Assembly: GCF_000153185.1 (NCBI RefSeq)
Contig: NZ_CH724152.1
Location: 169,070-229,975 of the forward strand
DNA length: 60,906 bases
Direction: 5' to 3'
Source: Reinekea blandensis MED297
Lineage (GTDB): Bacteria; Pseudomonadota; Gammaproteobacteria; Pseudomonadales; Natronospirillaceae
The position numbers were made by a program, and so were the translations under genes. Shown here one piece after another: positions 16,536 through 25,421 of this stretch. The notes beneath the pieces were generated by a model. That model saw only the letters and a program-made list of their open reading frames with translations. It was not told the DNA's origin and made no database searches. Every line of letters begins with the position of its first letter. Within the stretch, counting starts at the first letter, position 1.

Positions 16536-19349
16536 TCAGGGATGATGAATCGCCACCACCTGCTTCCCGCTTAACCACGTCTGCACCAGAGTGTTCACCT
16601 GCTCAGCCGTGACCGCATCAATCTGCGGTTTCGGGTTGTCATAATCGATCAACGGCTGGCCGATGATCACCGCACCGACCAACTCATTGCGTTGGCCTCC
16701 GTTGGTCGACAACTGCTGTTCGTACTGTTCTGCAACCCGACGACGGGCTTCCGTGATTTCCTTGGCGGTAAAGGGGTTGGCTTGTAGGTCAGCCAAGGTT
16801 GCATCCAGAGTATCCAATGCTTCCTGCTCTCGTTCCGGATCGGTACTGAGGCTGATGTGTAATGCCCATTGCTGGCGATAAAAGGATTGCACGGTATCCC
16901 AGACGGACGTGCCATAGGTCAAACCGGAGTCTTCCCGAATGGCCTGATGCAAACGTTTTTCCAACGCTTGAATGGCGACTTCTGACGTGAAGTATCGAGC
17001 TGGGTTTACCGGCAAATCATCCACTGCGAACACGTAGTGAATGTCTGAGCGTTGTTCTTTTAAGCCATCGACAACGACGTTTTTAGACTCTGGAGTGGCT
17101 GGCTCATACGACACCATATCGTCGGCATAACCAATGGGTAAACCGGCCAACGTAGATTCCAGTAACGGCGTAACCTGTTCGGGGGTGGTATCACCAACAA
17201 TCACGATGACCGCGCTCAAGGACGTTTTCAGCAGGTGCTGCTGTACATCCAAAATCTGCTCGGCCGTAATACGACCGATGACCTCTGGCGACATCATTTG
17301 GTAGCGCGGGTCCTCGTTACCATACACGGCGGAGAAGTAAGCCTGGCTGTAGGCAAAATCGGGAGTGTTGGCATACTCGTTCATCGATTGCACCGAAGTA
17401 TTGAGCGTCAACTCGACCATACGATCGTTCAACTGTTCTTCGGTATAAGTCCCGGCCATCATCTGCAACAGCATGCCCAACTGATCCGATGGACCTGACA
17501 CGTCAACACCGCTGTAGCCTTCGCGCAAAAACGGGCTGTAGCTGACACCTTTGGCGGTCAGGTGATCGAAAAAGTCCTGCCCTGATAACCCATAGAGTCC
17601 CGATCGAACCCGGGCTTCCAGCCATTCATCGGCCGCTGGTATCAAAGCATCCGGAACCTGAAGGGTCCCACCCAAGAGCAAGGCTGTTGCGGACACACTA
17701 TCAGGTTCCAGTGCACTCGGTTTGAGAACGACAGTCAGACCATTGTCCAGCTGCCAAAAGTACAGCCCTTCGCTATCGAGCATATCGGTTTGCTCGATGA
17801 TCTCACCGGAAAAATCATACGCGGCGGTAGTTTCCACGATCGCTCGCGCAACCGGTTCGGTCACGGTTTTATCCAGTGACAATTGATACTGCTGAGTCCA
17901 ACGCTCAGGCGAGACATCCGCCGACTGCGGGTGATAAAAATAGCCGAAGGCCCGGTCGATTTCGTAGGCGTGGGTAACATAGGCATTCAGCTGGTCGAGG
18001 GTCACCACCGCATTCATCTGTTCCAGTTCTTCGATACTGGCCTCGATGTCTTCCTGCACTTCATTTGCACTGAGGAAATACAACAAAAAATCCATGTGGT
18101 CATACGCCGACGCGCCTTCCAGCCAAGAGGCGGTATCAACCAGCTCGGCCAGCATCTGTTGTTTCGCCGATTCGAACTCCTGTGCGGTGACACCAAATTG
18201 CTGCAGGCGTTTCAGTTCAGTCACCATCGCATTCAGGGCCTCGGTCTCTTTCCCTTCATAGACGGTGGTCCAGACATCCAGAATCGGGGTGCCATCATAA
18301 AAGGCATCGGTTGCCACATAAGCATCGACCAGAGCAGGATTTTCCTGTTCACCCAACCGCTGTAAACGGGCTTCTAACGCCAGGGTATAAACCCGGTTCA
18401 GGTACTCAGCTTCCCGGTACTCTGGTGTTTGAGCATCAATCTCAATTGCCGGTAAATACAACTGCCAGTTGTATCCGGTCTGATGGCTGTCGGTTGCACT
18501 GAGCAGACGGAGGCCATCAATTTCGACCTCTCCGACTTCCGGCAACTGCTGAGTCACCCGCTCGGCATGCCAGTCGGCAAAATGCTCGGTGATCTGAGCC
18601 TGCGCTTCCAGAGCCCCTTCCGGCATGACCACGATCACTTCGGTATTGTCCGGGCGGTACCACTGCTGGTAGTAATCCTGAAGTTGCTCGGCAGTCGCGT
18701 TCGCCACGATGTCCGTATCGCCAATCGGCAATCGCTCGGCATAACGGGTTCCGGCATAGGTGTTCTGAAACTCTATCATCCATGCGGGTGTCTCGGTGCC
18801 CTGACTGCTGCGCCACTCTTCAATAATCACCGGCGCTTCTTTCGTCACTTCGGCCGGTTCAAACTCAATGGCATCGGCCCAGTCGCGCAGAACATCGAAC
18901 GCGGTCGCTAATAAGTCCGGATCGTCGGCAGGAATGGTCAACTCATAAACGGTCTCGTCAAAGGACGTATAGGCATTGATGTCCCCACCAAAGCTCATGC
19001 CGGCGGCTTCGAAAAACGCAATCATGTCCTGTTCGGGGAAGTTTTCGGTGCCGTTAAACGCCATGTGTTCGACGAAGTGCGCGAGTCCACGCTGTTCATC
19101 GGTTTCATTTAACGACCCAGAGCGAATGCGCAAGCGCAGTTCAACGCGATCACGACTGCCATTATCCGGCAGAGTTTTCACTATCCAGTTCAGCCCATTA
19201 TCCAATGAGCCGGTGGTAATCAACGGATCGACGACGGGTGCCCAATTCCGACTGGCCTGAAATTGATAAGAAGCGTCATCGTTTGGAGACGGCAGCAACG
19301 CGCAGCCGGTTAGAGCAACGACCAGACCGGTCGCTATCAATGGTTTCAT
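16536..19349 (-). CDS. M16-family (pitrilysin/insulinase-like) zinc protease lipoprotein
   Basis: A 937-residue protease with a lipoprotein signal (TGCALLPS, Cys 16). The inverted zinc motif HFVEH in RGLAHFVEHMAFNGTENFP sits around residue 87, with the downstream Glu in a segment like ETVYELTIPADD. Two repeated M16 halves follow, each about 450 residues, as in PqqL-like periplasmic peptidases. It should cleave peptides or unfolded proteins at the periplasmic membrane face. It is monocistronic and divergent from ddl. Confidence 0.9.
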   Translation of the reverse strand: MKPLIATGLVVALTGCALLPSPNDDASYQFQASRNWAPVVDPLITTGSLDNGLNWIVKTLPDNGSRDRVELRLRIRSGSLNETDEQRGLAHFVEHMAFNGTENFPEQDMIAFFEAAGMSFGGDINAYTSFDETVYELTIPADDPDLLATAFDVLRDWADAIEFEPAEVTKEAPVIIEEWRSSQGTETPAWMIEFQNTYAGTRYAERLPIGDTDIVANATAEQLQDYYQQWYRPDNTEVIVVMPEGALEAQAQITEHFADWHAERVTQQLPEVGEVEIDGLRLLSATDSHQTGYNWQLYLPAIEIDAQTPEYREAEYLNRVYTLALEARLQRLGEQENPALVDAYVATDAFYDGTPILDVWTTVYEGKETEALNAMVTELKRLQQFGVTAQEFESAKQQMLAELVDTASWLEGASAYDHMDFLLYFLSANEVQEDIEASIEELEQMNAVVTLDQLNAYVTHAYEIDRAFGYFYHPQSADVSPERWTQQYQLSLDKTVTEPVARAIVETTAAYDFSGEIIEQTDMLDSEGLYFWQLDNGLTVVLKPSALEPDSVSATALLLGGTLQVPDALIPAADEWLEARVRSGLYGLSGQDFFDHLTAKGVSYSPFLREGYSGVDVSGPSDQLGMLLQMMAGTYTEEQLNDRMVELTLNTSVQSMNEYANTPDFAYSQAYFSAVYGNEDPRYQMMSPEVIGRITAEQILDVQQHLLKTSLSAVIVIVGDTTPEQVTPLLESTLAGLPIGYADDMVSYEPATPESKNVVVDGLKEQRSDIHYVFAVDDLPVNPARYFTSEVAIQALEKRLHQAIREDSGLTYGTSVWDTVQSFYRQQWALHISLSTDPEREQEALDTLDATLADLQANPFTAKEITEARRRVAEQYEQQLSTNGGQRNELVGAVIIGQPLIDYDNPKPQIDAVTAEQVNTLVQTWLSGKQVVAIHHP

Positions 19350-19778
19350 GCAGGTTTCCTTTTTTACATGAAGGGATTAAATCATTGGACCATTGCTCAT
19401 TGACTTTCATGGTTTCGAAAGACAGACAAACAACGGCGATCATCCGATGGATAAACAGACTTAGACTAATTACTTAAAAAATAGGTAAGAGAGTGAGACG
19501 AAAAAATTCGCTGTTCGGTCATCCTTGTTACTGACATGGACAGGCGGTGACACTCCCTGACACCCGAAGCGCATCATCATAATTATTCAACCTATGAAGA
19601 CAAGCCGAAACGCTTCGACGCGCGCGCTGGTGATGATATTTGTCAACTCACCCAGACAATTGAGTAGCTTTTGATCAACCTCCGGATCAATTCCCGGACA
19701 ACCGCTGGCTGCAGTGCTTCCCTTGCGCGGCCCGCGTCTTCATAATACCGGTTGCAATGCAATCATCAGGGTGTACTC
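19350..19778. other. Divergent intergenic region between the protease and ddl genes
   Basis: About 430 bases with no convincing gene. The section 19450-19500 is A/T-rich. TTGATCAACC followed by GGATCAA near 19672-19691 is a loose inverted repeat and does not match the Fnr box spacing. Nothing else stands out. Confidence 0.5.
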
Positions 19779-20858
19779 GTGGATCAGAAAGTCAAAGTCG
19801 GTATCGTTTTCGGAGGGCGCTCTGCGGAGCATCAGGTATCACTCCAGTCGGCCAAAAGCATCATCGATGCCATCGACAGAACCCGTTATGAACCCGTATT
19901 GATTGGCATCACGGAACAGGGGCAATGGCTGCTCAACGATGCGACGGACTTTCTGCTCAATGCAACCGATCCGAAAACCATTGAACTGAATCGTCAGGGC
20001 CAGCCGGTCACCCTCGCCGCCGGGGATCAGCGTGGTTCCGTCATCCCGACCACGCAAAGCCCGATCAATGCTCAGGTCGATGTCTTGTTCCCGGTCTTAC
20101 ACGGCCCGTACGGCGAAGATGGCTCCATTCAGGGCTTAGCGCGTCTGGCGAACCTGCCCTGCGTTGGCAGCGGTATTCTCGGCTCGGCGGTCGGCATGGA
20201 CAAAGACATCGCCAAGCGTCTGCTGATTCATGCCGGCCTGAACGTCGCGGATTACGAGGTTGTCCGCAACGGCCAGCTTACTGAGGCCTTGATCGAACGC
20301 ATCGAAACACGCTTGCAGTACCCGGTGTTTGTTAAACCCGCCAACATGGGCTCGAGCATCGGTGTCAGCAAAGCCGAGAACCGAGAAGCCCTGATCACCG
20401 CCGTCGCGGACGCGGCCCGGTTCGACCCTAAAATTCTTGTGGAAGCGCTGGTTGTCGGACGCGAAATTGAATGCGCGGTGCTCGGTAACGATACACCGGA
20501 AGCGTCGGTATGCGGTGAAATCGCCGCTAATCAAACGCATGCCTTTTACGATTACGACGCCAAATACATCGATGCCGACGGCGCGGTGTTGAGCATTCCG
20601 GCCGCGATTAGCGACGAGGCCTCCGAGCGCATTCGTGAGATTTCCAAACAGGTTTTCACCACGCTGGAGTGTCGGGGGTTAACACGGGTAGATGTGTTCC
20701 TGACCGATGCGGGCGAAGTCGTCATTAACGAAGTGAACACCATCCCCGGCTTCACCAAGATCAGCATGTATCCAAAACTGTGGGAGCACAGCGGCCTGCC
20801 CTACCCGAAACTGATCGACCGGCTGATTCAACTGGCCATCGACGATTTTCGCGAGTAA
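19779..20858 (+). CDS. ddl: D-alanine--D-alanine ligase
   Basis: A 359-residue ATP-grasp enzyme making D-Ala-D-Ala for peptidoglycan in the cytoplasm. Motifs: KVGIVFGGRSAEHQVSLQSA at the N terminus, HGPYGEDGSIQGL, FVKPANMGSSIGVSKAEN and the metal/ATP site VINEVNTIPGFT. Length and the AEHQVSLQSA segment fit the DdlA type. The start is GTG at 19779, with TCAGGG eight bases upstream, giving MDQKVKVGIVFGG. A TTG at 19752 would add nine unlike residues. It stands outside any division gene cluster. Confidence 0.95.
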   Translation: MDQKVKVGIVFGGRSAEHQVSLQSAKSIIDAIDRTRYEPVLIGITEQGQWLLNDATDFLLNATDPKTIELNRQGQPVTLAAGDQRGSVIPTTQSPINAQVDVLFPVLHGPYGEDGSIQGLARLANLPCVGSGILGSAVGMDKDIAKRLLIHAGLNVADYEVVRNGQLTEALIERIETRLQYPVFVKPANMGSSIGVSKAENREALITAVADAARFDPKILVEALVVGREIECAVLGNDTPEASVCGEIAANQTHAFYDYDAKYIDADGAVLSIPAAISDEASERIREISKQVFTTLECRGLTRVDVFLTDAGEVVINEVNTIPGFTKISMYPKLWEHSGLPYPKLIDRLIQLAIDDFRE

Positions 20859-20883
20859 CCGGTAAGCTTATTGAGCTTTACTT

Positions 20884-20915
20884 ATACGGATGATCATATA
20901 TATGATTATCCGTAT
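20884..20915 (+). promoter_or_regulatory. 32-bp palindromic operator upstream of the arsenite exporter
   Basis: The block is symmetric in 30 of 32 positions, from ATACGGAT at the left through the core ATCATATATATGAT to ATCCGTAT at the right. A -10-like TATATT (20913-20918) overlaps its right end, and the exporter ATG is 20 bases further on. The A/T-rich dyad placed over a promoter is the expected form of an ArsR-type repressor site. No arsR gene is in the window, so the regulator is unproven. Confidence 0.7.
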
Positions 20916-20935
20916 ATTTATCAGGACCTTCCTTT

Positions 20936-21958
20936 ATGGGAATCTTTGAACGCTTACTGACGCTCTGGGTGGCGCTGGCCATCGTTCTCGGTGTTGTTAC
21001 CGGACAGGCCTTTCCCGCATTGTTTTCATTTCTGGCCGGTGCCGAACTGGCGCACGTTAATCTGGTGGTCGCCGCGCTGATCTGGGTGATGATCTTCCCG
21101 ATGATGGTGCAGATTAACTTTGCAGCGGTTCGCCGAATCGGGCAGTCCCCCAAAGGATTGGCATTGACCCTGGTGATTAACTGGCTGATTAAACCCTTTA
21201 CCATGGCCGCTTTGGGCTGGTTGTTTTTCCGGGTTATTTTTGCGCCGCTCATCACCCCTGAAACGGCCATGGAATATCTGGCTGGCGTCATTTTATTGGG
21301 CGTCGCACCGTGCACGGCCATGGTGTTCGTCTGGAGTCAGCTGACCCGCGGTGACGCCAACTACACACTGGTTCAGGTGGCCGTGAACGATGTCATTATG
21401 ATTTTTGCGTTCGCCCCGATCGCCGCCTTCCTGCTGGGCATCACCGAAGTTGCCGTGCCCTGGCAAACCCTGTTGCTCTCGGTCACGTTGTACGTGCTGC
21501 TGCCATTGATTGCCGGGGTACTGGTGCGTCGGATGCTCGAACGTCGCTCCGGAGAGACCGCCATTCAAGCGTTTCTGCATCGGGCCAAACCCTGGTCCAT
21601 TCTCGGTCTGCTGGGCACCGTGGTGCTGTTGTTCGGGTTTCAGGCACAACGCATTCTGGATAACCCGTTCGCTATTTTGCTGATTGCCATTCCGTTACTG
21701 ATTCAGACCTATGGCATTTTCTTTATTGCCTACGGGGCTGCGCGCAGCCTGAAGCTACCGCACCCGGTCGCGGCACCGGCCTGCCTGATCGGGACTTCGA
21801 ACTTTTTTGAGCTGGCGGTCGCGGTCGCCATTTCACTGTTCGGTCTGAACTCCGGTGCCGCTTTAGCGACCGTTGTAGGAGTTCTGGTGGAAGTGCCTGT
21901 GATGCTCAGTCTGGTCTGGTTTGCCAATCGCACCCGACACTGGTTTCCTACTCAATAG
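20936..21958 (+). CDS. acr3: ACR3-family arsenite efflux transporter
   Basis: A 340-residue inner-membrane protein with ten likely helices. The ACR3 hallmark is [24 protein letters not shown] around 120-145, including the conserved Cys needed for arsenite transport. Other family stretches are [16 protein letters not shown] and [17 protein letters not shown]. It expels As(III) using the proton gradient. A phosphatase gene follows 22 bases downstream, and no arsR or arsC is adjacent. Confidence 0.92.
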   Translation: MGIFERLLTLWVALAIVLGVVTGQAFPALFSFLAGAELAHVNLVVAALIWVMIFPMMVQINFAAVRRIGQSPKGLALTLVINWLIKPFTMAALGWLFFRVIFAPLITPETAMEYLAGVILLGVAPCTAMVFVWSQLTRGDANYTLVQVAVNDVIMIFAFAPIAAFLLGITEVAVPWQTLLLSVTLYVLLPLIAGVLVRRMLERRSGETAIQAFLHRAKPWSILGLLGTVVLLFGFQAQRILDNPFAILLIAIPLLIQTYGIFFIAYGAARSLKLPHPVAAPACLIGTSNFFELAVAVAISLFGLNSGAALATVVGVLVEVPVMLSLVWFANRTRHWFPTQ

Positions 21959-21980
21959 GGTCTGCTAAAAGGTTTTAACA

Positions 21981-22481
21981 ATGACTCATCCATTCGACAC
22001 CCTGCCCTTGCCGACTGGCGGCGCCTTTGTGTTTACACCGTGTCCGGGCACCCGTGGCGAGGCACTGCCCGACGCCTTAAGCCGACTGAAACACACCGGT
22101 GCGTCCACCTTGATTACCATGCTCTCAAATGAGGAGCTCGATCATCTCGGTGTGCCCGATCTGGGCAAGGTTGCCGCCGATGAAGGGTTTCATTGGGTGC
22201 AACTGCCCATTGAGGATGACTGCGCCCCGGAAGCGCCTTTCGAGCAGGCATTTGCTCAGCATGGGGAAGCCTTACTACAACGTTTAACAGCCGGCGAAAC
22301 GCTGGTAATTCATTGCCGTGGAGGCACGGGCCGAACCGGTTTAATGGCAGCCATCTTGTTGCTCAACGCCGGTATGGACGGCGCAGAGGTTCAATCGCGC
22401 ATTCAGTCCGTTCGACCCAAAGCGCTGACCATCGACACACAAACGACCTGGCTGAAAGCCCGCTACCCGGCATTCAACTGA
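21981..22481 (+). CDS. CDKN3-like dual-specificity phosphatase, possible arsenate-handling partner
   Basis: A 166-residue protein with the Cys-phosphatase loop VIHCRGGTGRTGLMAA (HCx5R; Cys about 111, Arg about 117) and an upstream acidic loop (PIEDDCAPEAPF) that can supply the general acid. The fold resembles CDKN3/KAP-type dual-specificity phosphatases. It lies 22 bases behind acr3, so they share a transcript. HCx5R enzymes can reduce arsenate (yeast Acr2p is the known precedent), so an ArsC-like role is possible. Plain phosphatase activity is equally consistent with the sequence. Confidence 0.75.
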   Translation: MTHPFDTLPLPTGGAFVFTPCPGTRGEALPDALSRLKHTGASTLITMLSNEELDHLGVPDLGKVAADEGFHWVQLPIEDDCAPEAPFEQAFAQHGEALLQRLTAGETLVIHCRGGTGRTGLMAAILLLNAGMDGAEVQSRIQSVRPKALTIDTQTTWLKARYPAFN

Positions 22482-22595
22482 GCAGGTTTCCCGGCCTTCC
22501 GTCAGTCTTTTGGGGAACTGATTAACCAGCGTTAGGTCAACGTCTCACTCTTGGCTATACTCAAAATCAACAGGAAATCAGTCGAGGAGCCCACC

Positions 22596-23027
22596 ATGCA
22601 GCTGACGCGCAGTTTTGCTGAGCCGTTGTCGGCCCTCAATGACGATCTGGGAACAGACATCGCGATCATCAGCTCCGTGGTAGACGCCTGTTATACGATT
22701 TTAGAAGTACAGGCGCCAAGCGATTTTCTGGACGCGGGAAGACGTTTCCCTCTTGGCGATACCTACTGCCATCAAGTGGTTCAAGATGCGAAGACAATTA
22801 GCTATGACGCCTTGGGGCGCATTCGTGCCGAGATACTGCATCCGGTCTACACCGCTATGCAGTTGGAAGCCTACGTCGGCACACCGCTATGGTATGAAAG
22901 GAAAATCATCGGTACTCTGAGCTTTTCGGGCTTCGGCCCGAAAGTCGGCGGCTTCAATGCGCAGGACCTGAAAAAAGTCGAACAACTGGCCGCCGAGATC
23001 AGCACGGCCTTAGAACCCAAACAATAA
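22596..23027 (+). CDS. Single-domain GAF sensor protein
   Basis: A 143-residue protein consisting of one GAF domain (CYTILEVQAPSDFLDAGRRFPLGDTYCHQVV, then AYVGTPLWYERKIIGTLSFSG). No output domain is attached. The in-frame TTG at 22551 is less likely than ATG at 22596, which has GAGGAG about six bases upstream. The ligand is unknown. It ends ten bases before the K+ channel gene, so the two may be co-expressed. Confidence 0.8.
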   Translation: MQLTRSFAEPLSALNDDLGTDIAIISSVVDACYTILEVQAPSDFLDAGRRFPLGDTYCHQVVQDAKTISYDALGRIRAEILHPVYTAMQLEAYVGTPLWYERKIIGTLSFSGFGPKVGGFNAQDLKKVEQLAAEISTALEPKQ

Positions 23028-23037
23028 GCCAACCATT

Positions 23038-24018
23038 ATGCCCGACGCGCTTCGCAAACAGACGGCTCGCATTCTCAGCGTCGATGGTCGACATCGGCTC
23101 AGCCGTGTGGTCGATTGGCTGCTCATCCTTCTGATCAGTCTCAACGTTCTCGCCATCATTCTGGAATCGGTGCCGTCCTTTCACGACCGCTATGCCACCC
23201 CTCTGTTCTGGTTCGAAGCGTTTTCCGTCACCGTCTTTTCCGTTGAATATGTGTTGCGGGTCTGGTCGAGTGTTGAGCTGGTGGGGTTCAATGACACCGG
23301 GGCCTTTAAAGCCCGACTGCGCTACATGGTCACCCCCTTAGCCCTGATTGACCTTTTGGCCATTGCCCCTTTTTATCTCAGTATTCTCTTTGCGGTCGAC
23401 CTGCGTTTTCTCCGGGTCATCCGACTGCTGCGCATTTTTAAGCTAACCCGATACTCCGGCGCGATGAATCTGCTGCTGAGTGTATTCCGCGAAGAAGCAC
23501 AGGCATTTATGGCCGCGTTTTTTGTCCTGCTGATGTTGCTGATCCTCGCCTCCAGCGGCATCTATCTGTTGGAACATGAGGTGCAGCCAGACGCGTTCGG
23601 CAGCATCCCGGATGCGATGTGGTGGGCAATGGCCACGCTGACCACGGTCGGCTATGGCGATGTAGTACCGATTACACCTCTTGGAAAACTCTTCGGTGGT
23701 TTGATTACCGTCATCGGTATCGGCATGGTCGCCCTGCCTGCCGGCATTCTGGCCTCCGGATTTGCCGATCAGGTGCATCGCCGCCGCAGCCAGTACGAGG
23801 AACGATTAGAACAGGTGCTGGGCGATGGCATCATCACCCACCATGAACAAGAAGATTTAAGCCATTTGCGAGAATCCCTCGGCCTGAGTCAGGATGAGGT
23901 AGAGGATCTGACGCATGCCTACCTGAAAAAACATCAGCAATCGATTCGCCAATGCCCGCATTGCCATAAGCCGCTGATCCAGGAGCGACGTTCCGATCGC
24001 TCCTCTTCTGACGAGTAA
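23038..24018 (+). CDS. Voltage-gated-type potassium channel
   Basis: A 326-residue protein with six likely membrane segments. The fourth has regularly spaced arginines (LRFLRVIRLLRIFKLTRYS), as in an S4 voltage sensor. The pore reads MATLTTVGYGDVVP, the K+ selectivity filter. The C-terminal cytoplasmic tail has a helix (RRRSQYEERLEQVL), a short helical repeat region and a terminal CPHCHKPL Cys/His knuckle. No strong ribosome site precedes the ATG; coupling to the GAF gene is likely. Confidence 0.92.
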   Translation: MPDALRKQTARILSVDGRHRLSRVVDWLLILLISLNVLAIILESVPSFHDRYATPLFWFEAFSVTVFSVEYVLRVWSSVELVGFNDTGAFKARLRYMVTPLALIDLLAIAPFYLSILFAVDLRFLRVIRLLRIFKLTRYSGAMNLLLSVFREEAQAFMAAFFVLLMLLILASSGIYLLEHEVQPDAFGSIPDAMWWAMATLTTVGYGDVVPITPLGKLFGGLITVIGIGMVALPAGILASGFADQVHRRRSQYEERLEQVLGDGIITHHEQEDLSHLRESLGLSQDEVEDLTHAYLKKHQQSIRQCPHCHKPLIQERRSDRSSSDE

Positions 24019-24027
24019 CCGTTGCGA

Positions 24028-25206
24028 CTATTTCGTAAACAGCTGCCGGGGAAAATCGACCAATAACTCATACCCGGTTTCAGTGACGAGCACACTCTCG
24101 GTAATCTCGATTCCCCAATCGTCCTGCCAGATCCCGGGCATGAAGTGAAAGGTCATACCGGGCTTCAGCAACGTCTCATCGGTGGCGCGCAGACTGAATG
24201 TGCGTTCGCCCCAATCCGGCGGATAACTGACGCCGATCGGGTAACCGCACCGCGCACCTTTCCGGTCAATACCGTACTTCGCCATGGTGGCGTCGAGCGC
24301 GTTAGCAATGTCGCAGGTCCGGTTTCCTGGCTTGGCTTGTTCTAGCCCGGCATCAATAGCTTCGAGCAGTGCTTTTTCGGCATTGCGGAAGCGTTCGCTG
24401 GGTTTGCCCAAATAGAGTGTGCGAGACATGGGGGCGTGATAACGCTTGAAGCATCCTGAAATTTCAAAAAAGGTCCCTTCATTTGCTCTGAAGGGTTTAT
24501 CGTCCCAGGTGATATGAGACGCGGAAGCTTCTTTCCCCGAGGGTAACAGCGGGACGATAGACGGATAATCACCGGAATATCCGTCAACGCCGGCAATGGC
24601 GGTTTCGTAGATCTGCGACACCACATGACTTTTGGGAATGCCGGCACGCGCGACATCGAGAATCCGCTGATGAATACGGGCCGTGATTTTCCCGGCGATG
24701 CGCATGTATTCGATTTCTTTTTCAGACTTGATGGCCCGGGCCCAGTTCACTAGGTTATGACTGTCGACAAAGCGTGCTTCCGGCATGGCCAAAGCCAGTG
24801 AACGATGCGCATCGGCCGTATAATAGTAGTTGTCCATTTCCGTCGCGATAGTGCAGCCCTGCCAACCATTTTCGATAAACAAATGCTCAGCCAGCCAGGT
24901 CATCGGATGGTTATCCAGGTTTTGCACATATTCTTCAGGGTAGCCGACCATGTTCTCACGCTTCATGAAGCAGCGAATGAGGGCCGCGCTTTCGTCCATC
25001 TTACGGCCAAACCAGATGGGTTCCTCATGATCGACATGCACAATCACACCCTGATGCACGTAAAACGACCAGCCATCATATCCGGTCAGCCAATTCATGT
25101 TGCCCGGGTCGGTGGCGATCAGGACATCCACCTTACGCTTACGCATCTCCCGTCGAACGCGTTTAACACGGCTCTGATATTCTTTTTTGGTAAAAGCCAG
25201 CTTCAT
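24028..25206 (-). CDS. doeA: M24-family hydrolase, ectoine hydrolase (DoeA)-like
   Basis: A 392-residue creatinase/prolidase-fold protein. NMNWLTGYDGWSFYVHQ near 38 and the following EEPIWFGRKMDESAA and HPMTWLAEHL segments are typical of DoeA, which opens the ectoine ring to N-acetyl-diaminobutyrate. The C-terminal pita-bread domain shows YSGDYPSIVPLLPSG, EGTFFEISGCFKRYHAPMSRT and GMTFHFMPGIWQDDWGIEITES. It is alone here, without doeB, doeC, doeD or a doeX regulator, so a related Xaa-Pro or amidinohydrolase role cannot be excluded. Confidence 0.65.
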   Translation of the reverse strand: MKLAFTKKEYQSRVKRVRREMRKRKVDVLIATDPGNMNWLTGYDGWSFYVHQGVIVHVDHEEPIWFGRKMDESAALIRCFMKRENMVGYPEEYVQNLDNHPMTWLAEHLFIENGWQGCTIATEMDNYYYTADAHRSLALAMPEARFVDSHNLVNWARAIKSEKEIEYMRIAGKITARIHQRILDVARAGIPKSHVVSQIYETAIAGVDGYSGDYPSIVPLLPSGKEASASHITWDDKPFRANEGTFFEISGCFKRYHAPMSRTLYLGKPSERFRNAEKALLEAIDAGLEQAKPGNRTCDIANALDATMAKYGIDRKGARCGYPIGVSYPPDWGERTFSLRATDETLLKPGMTFHFMPGIWQDDWGIEITESVLVTETGYELLVDFPRQLFTK

Positions 25207-25362
25207 GCGTCACCTCTCTTTTTAAACTCGATTTGATTCATGTTGAATGCAAAACGTGAACCGGTTTTTTGAGTTGGACGTTATTTGTACGATAGACGAA
25301 GATGGCTGGGGTTGAAAGGATGACTCGAAAGGTAACTCAGATAAGGCGGTAAGCAGAACAGG

Positions 25363-25402
25363 GCTCAGCGCGCGACCGGAAGATGATGGGTCGCCGCTGA
25401 GC
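25363..25402 (-). terminator. Long hairpin after the lipoprotein gene
   Basis: GCTCAGCG (25363-25370) pairs with CGCTGAGC (25395-25402), and inside it GCGACC (25372-25377) pairs with GGTCGC (25389-25394), leaving one bulged C and an 11-base loop. It lies 20 bases past the lipoprotein stop. There is no U-tract, so it may protect the 3' end or act as a weak terminator. Confidence 0.4.
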
Positions 25403-25421
25403 ATTCAGGCTATAAAACGAA

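Noticed and set aside
19672-19691. TTGATCAACC and GGATCAA upstream of ddl as an Fnr box
   Set aside because: Arm spacing and sequence do not match TTGAT-N4-ATCAA.
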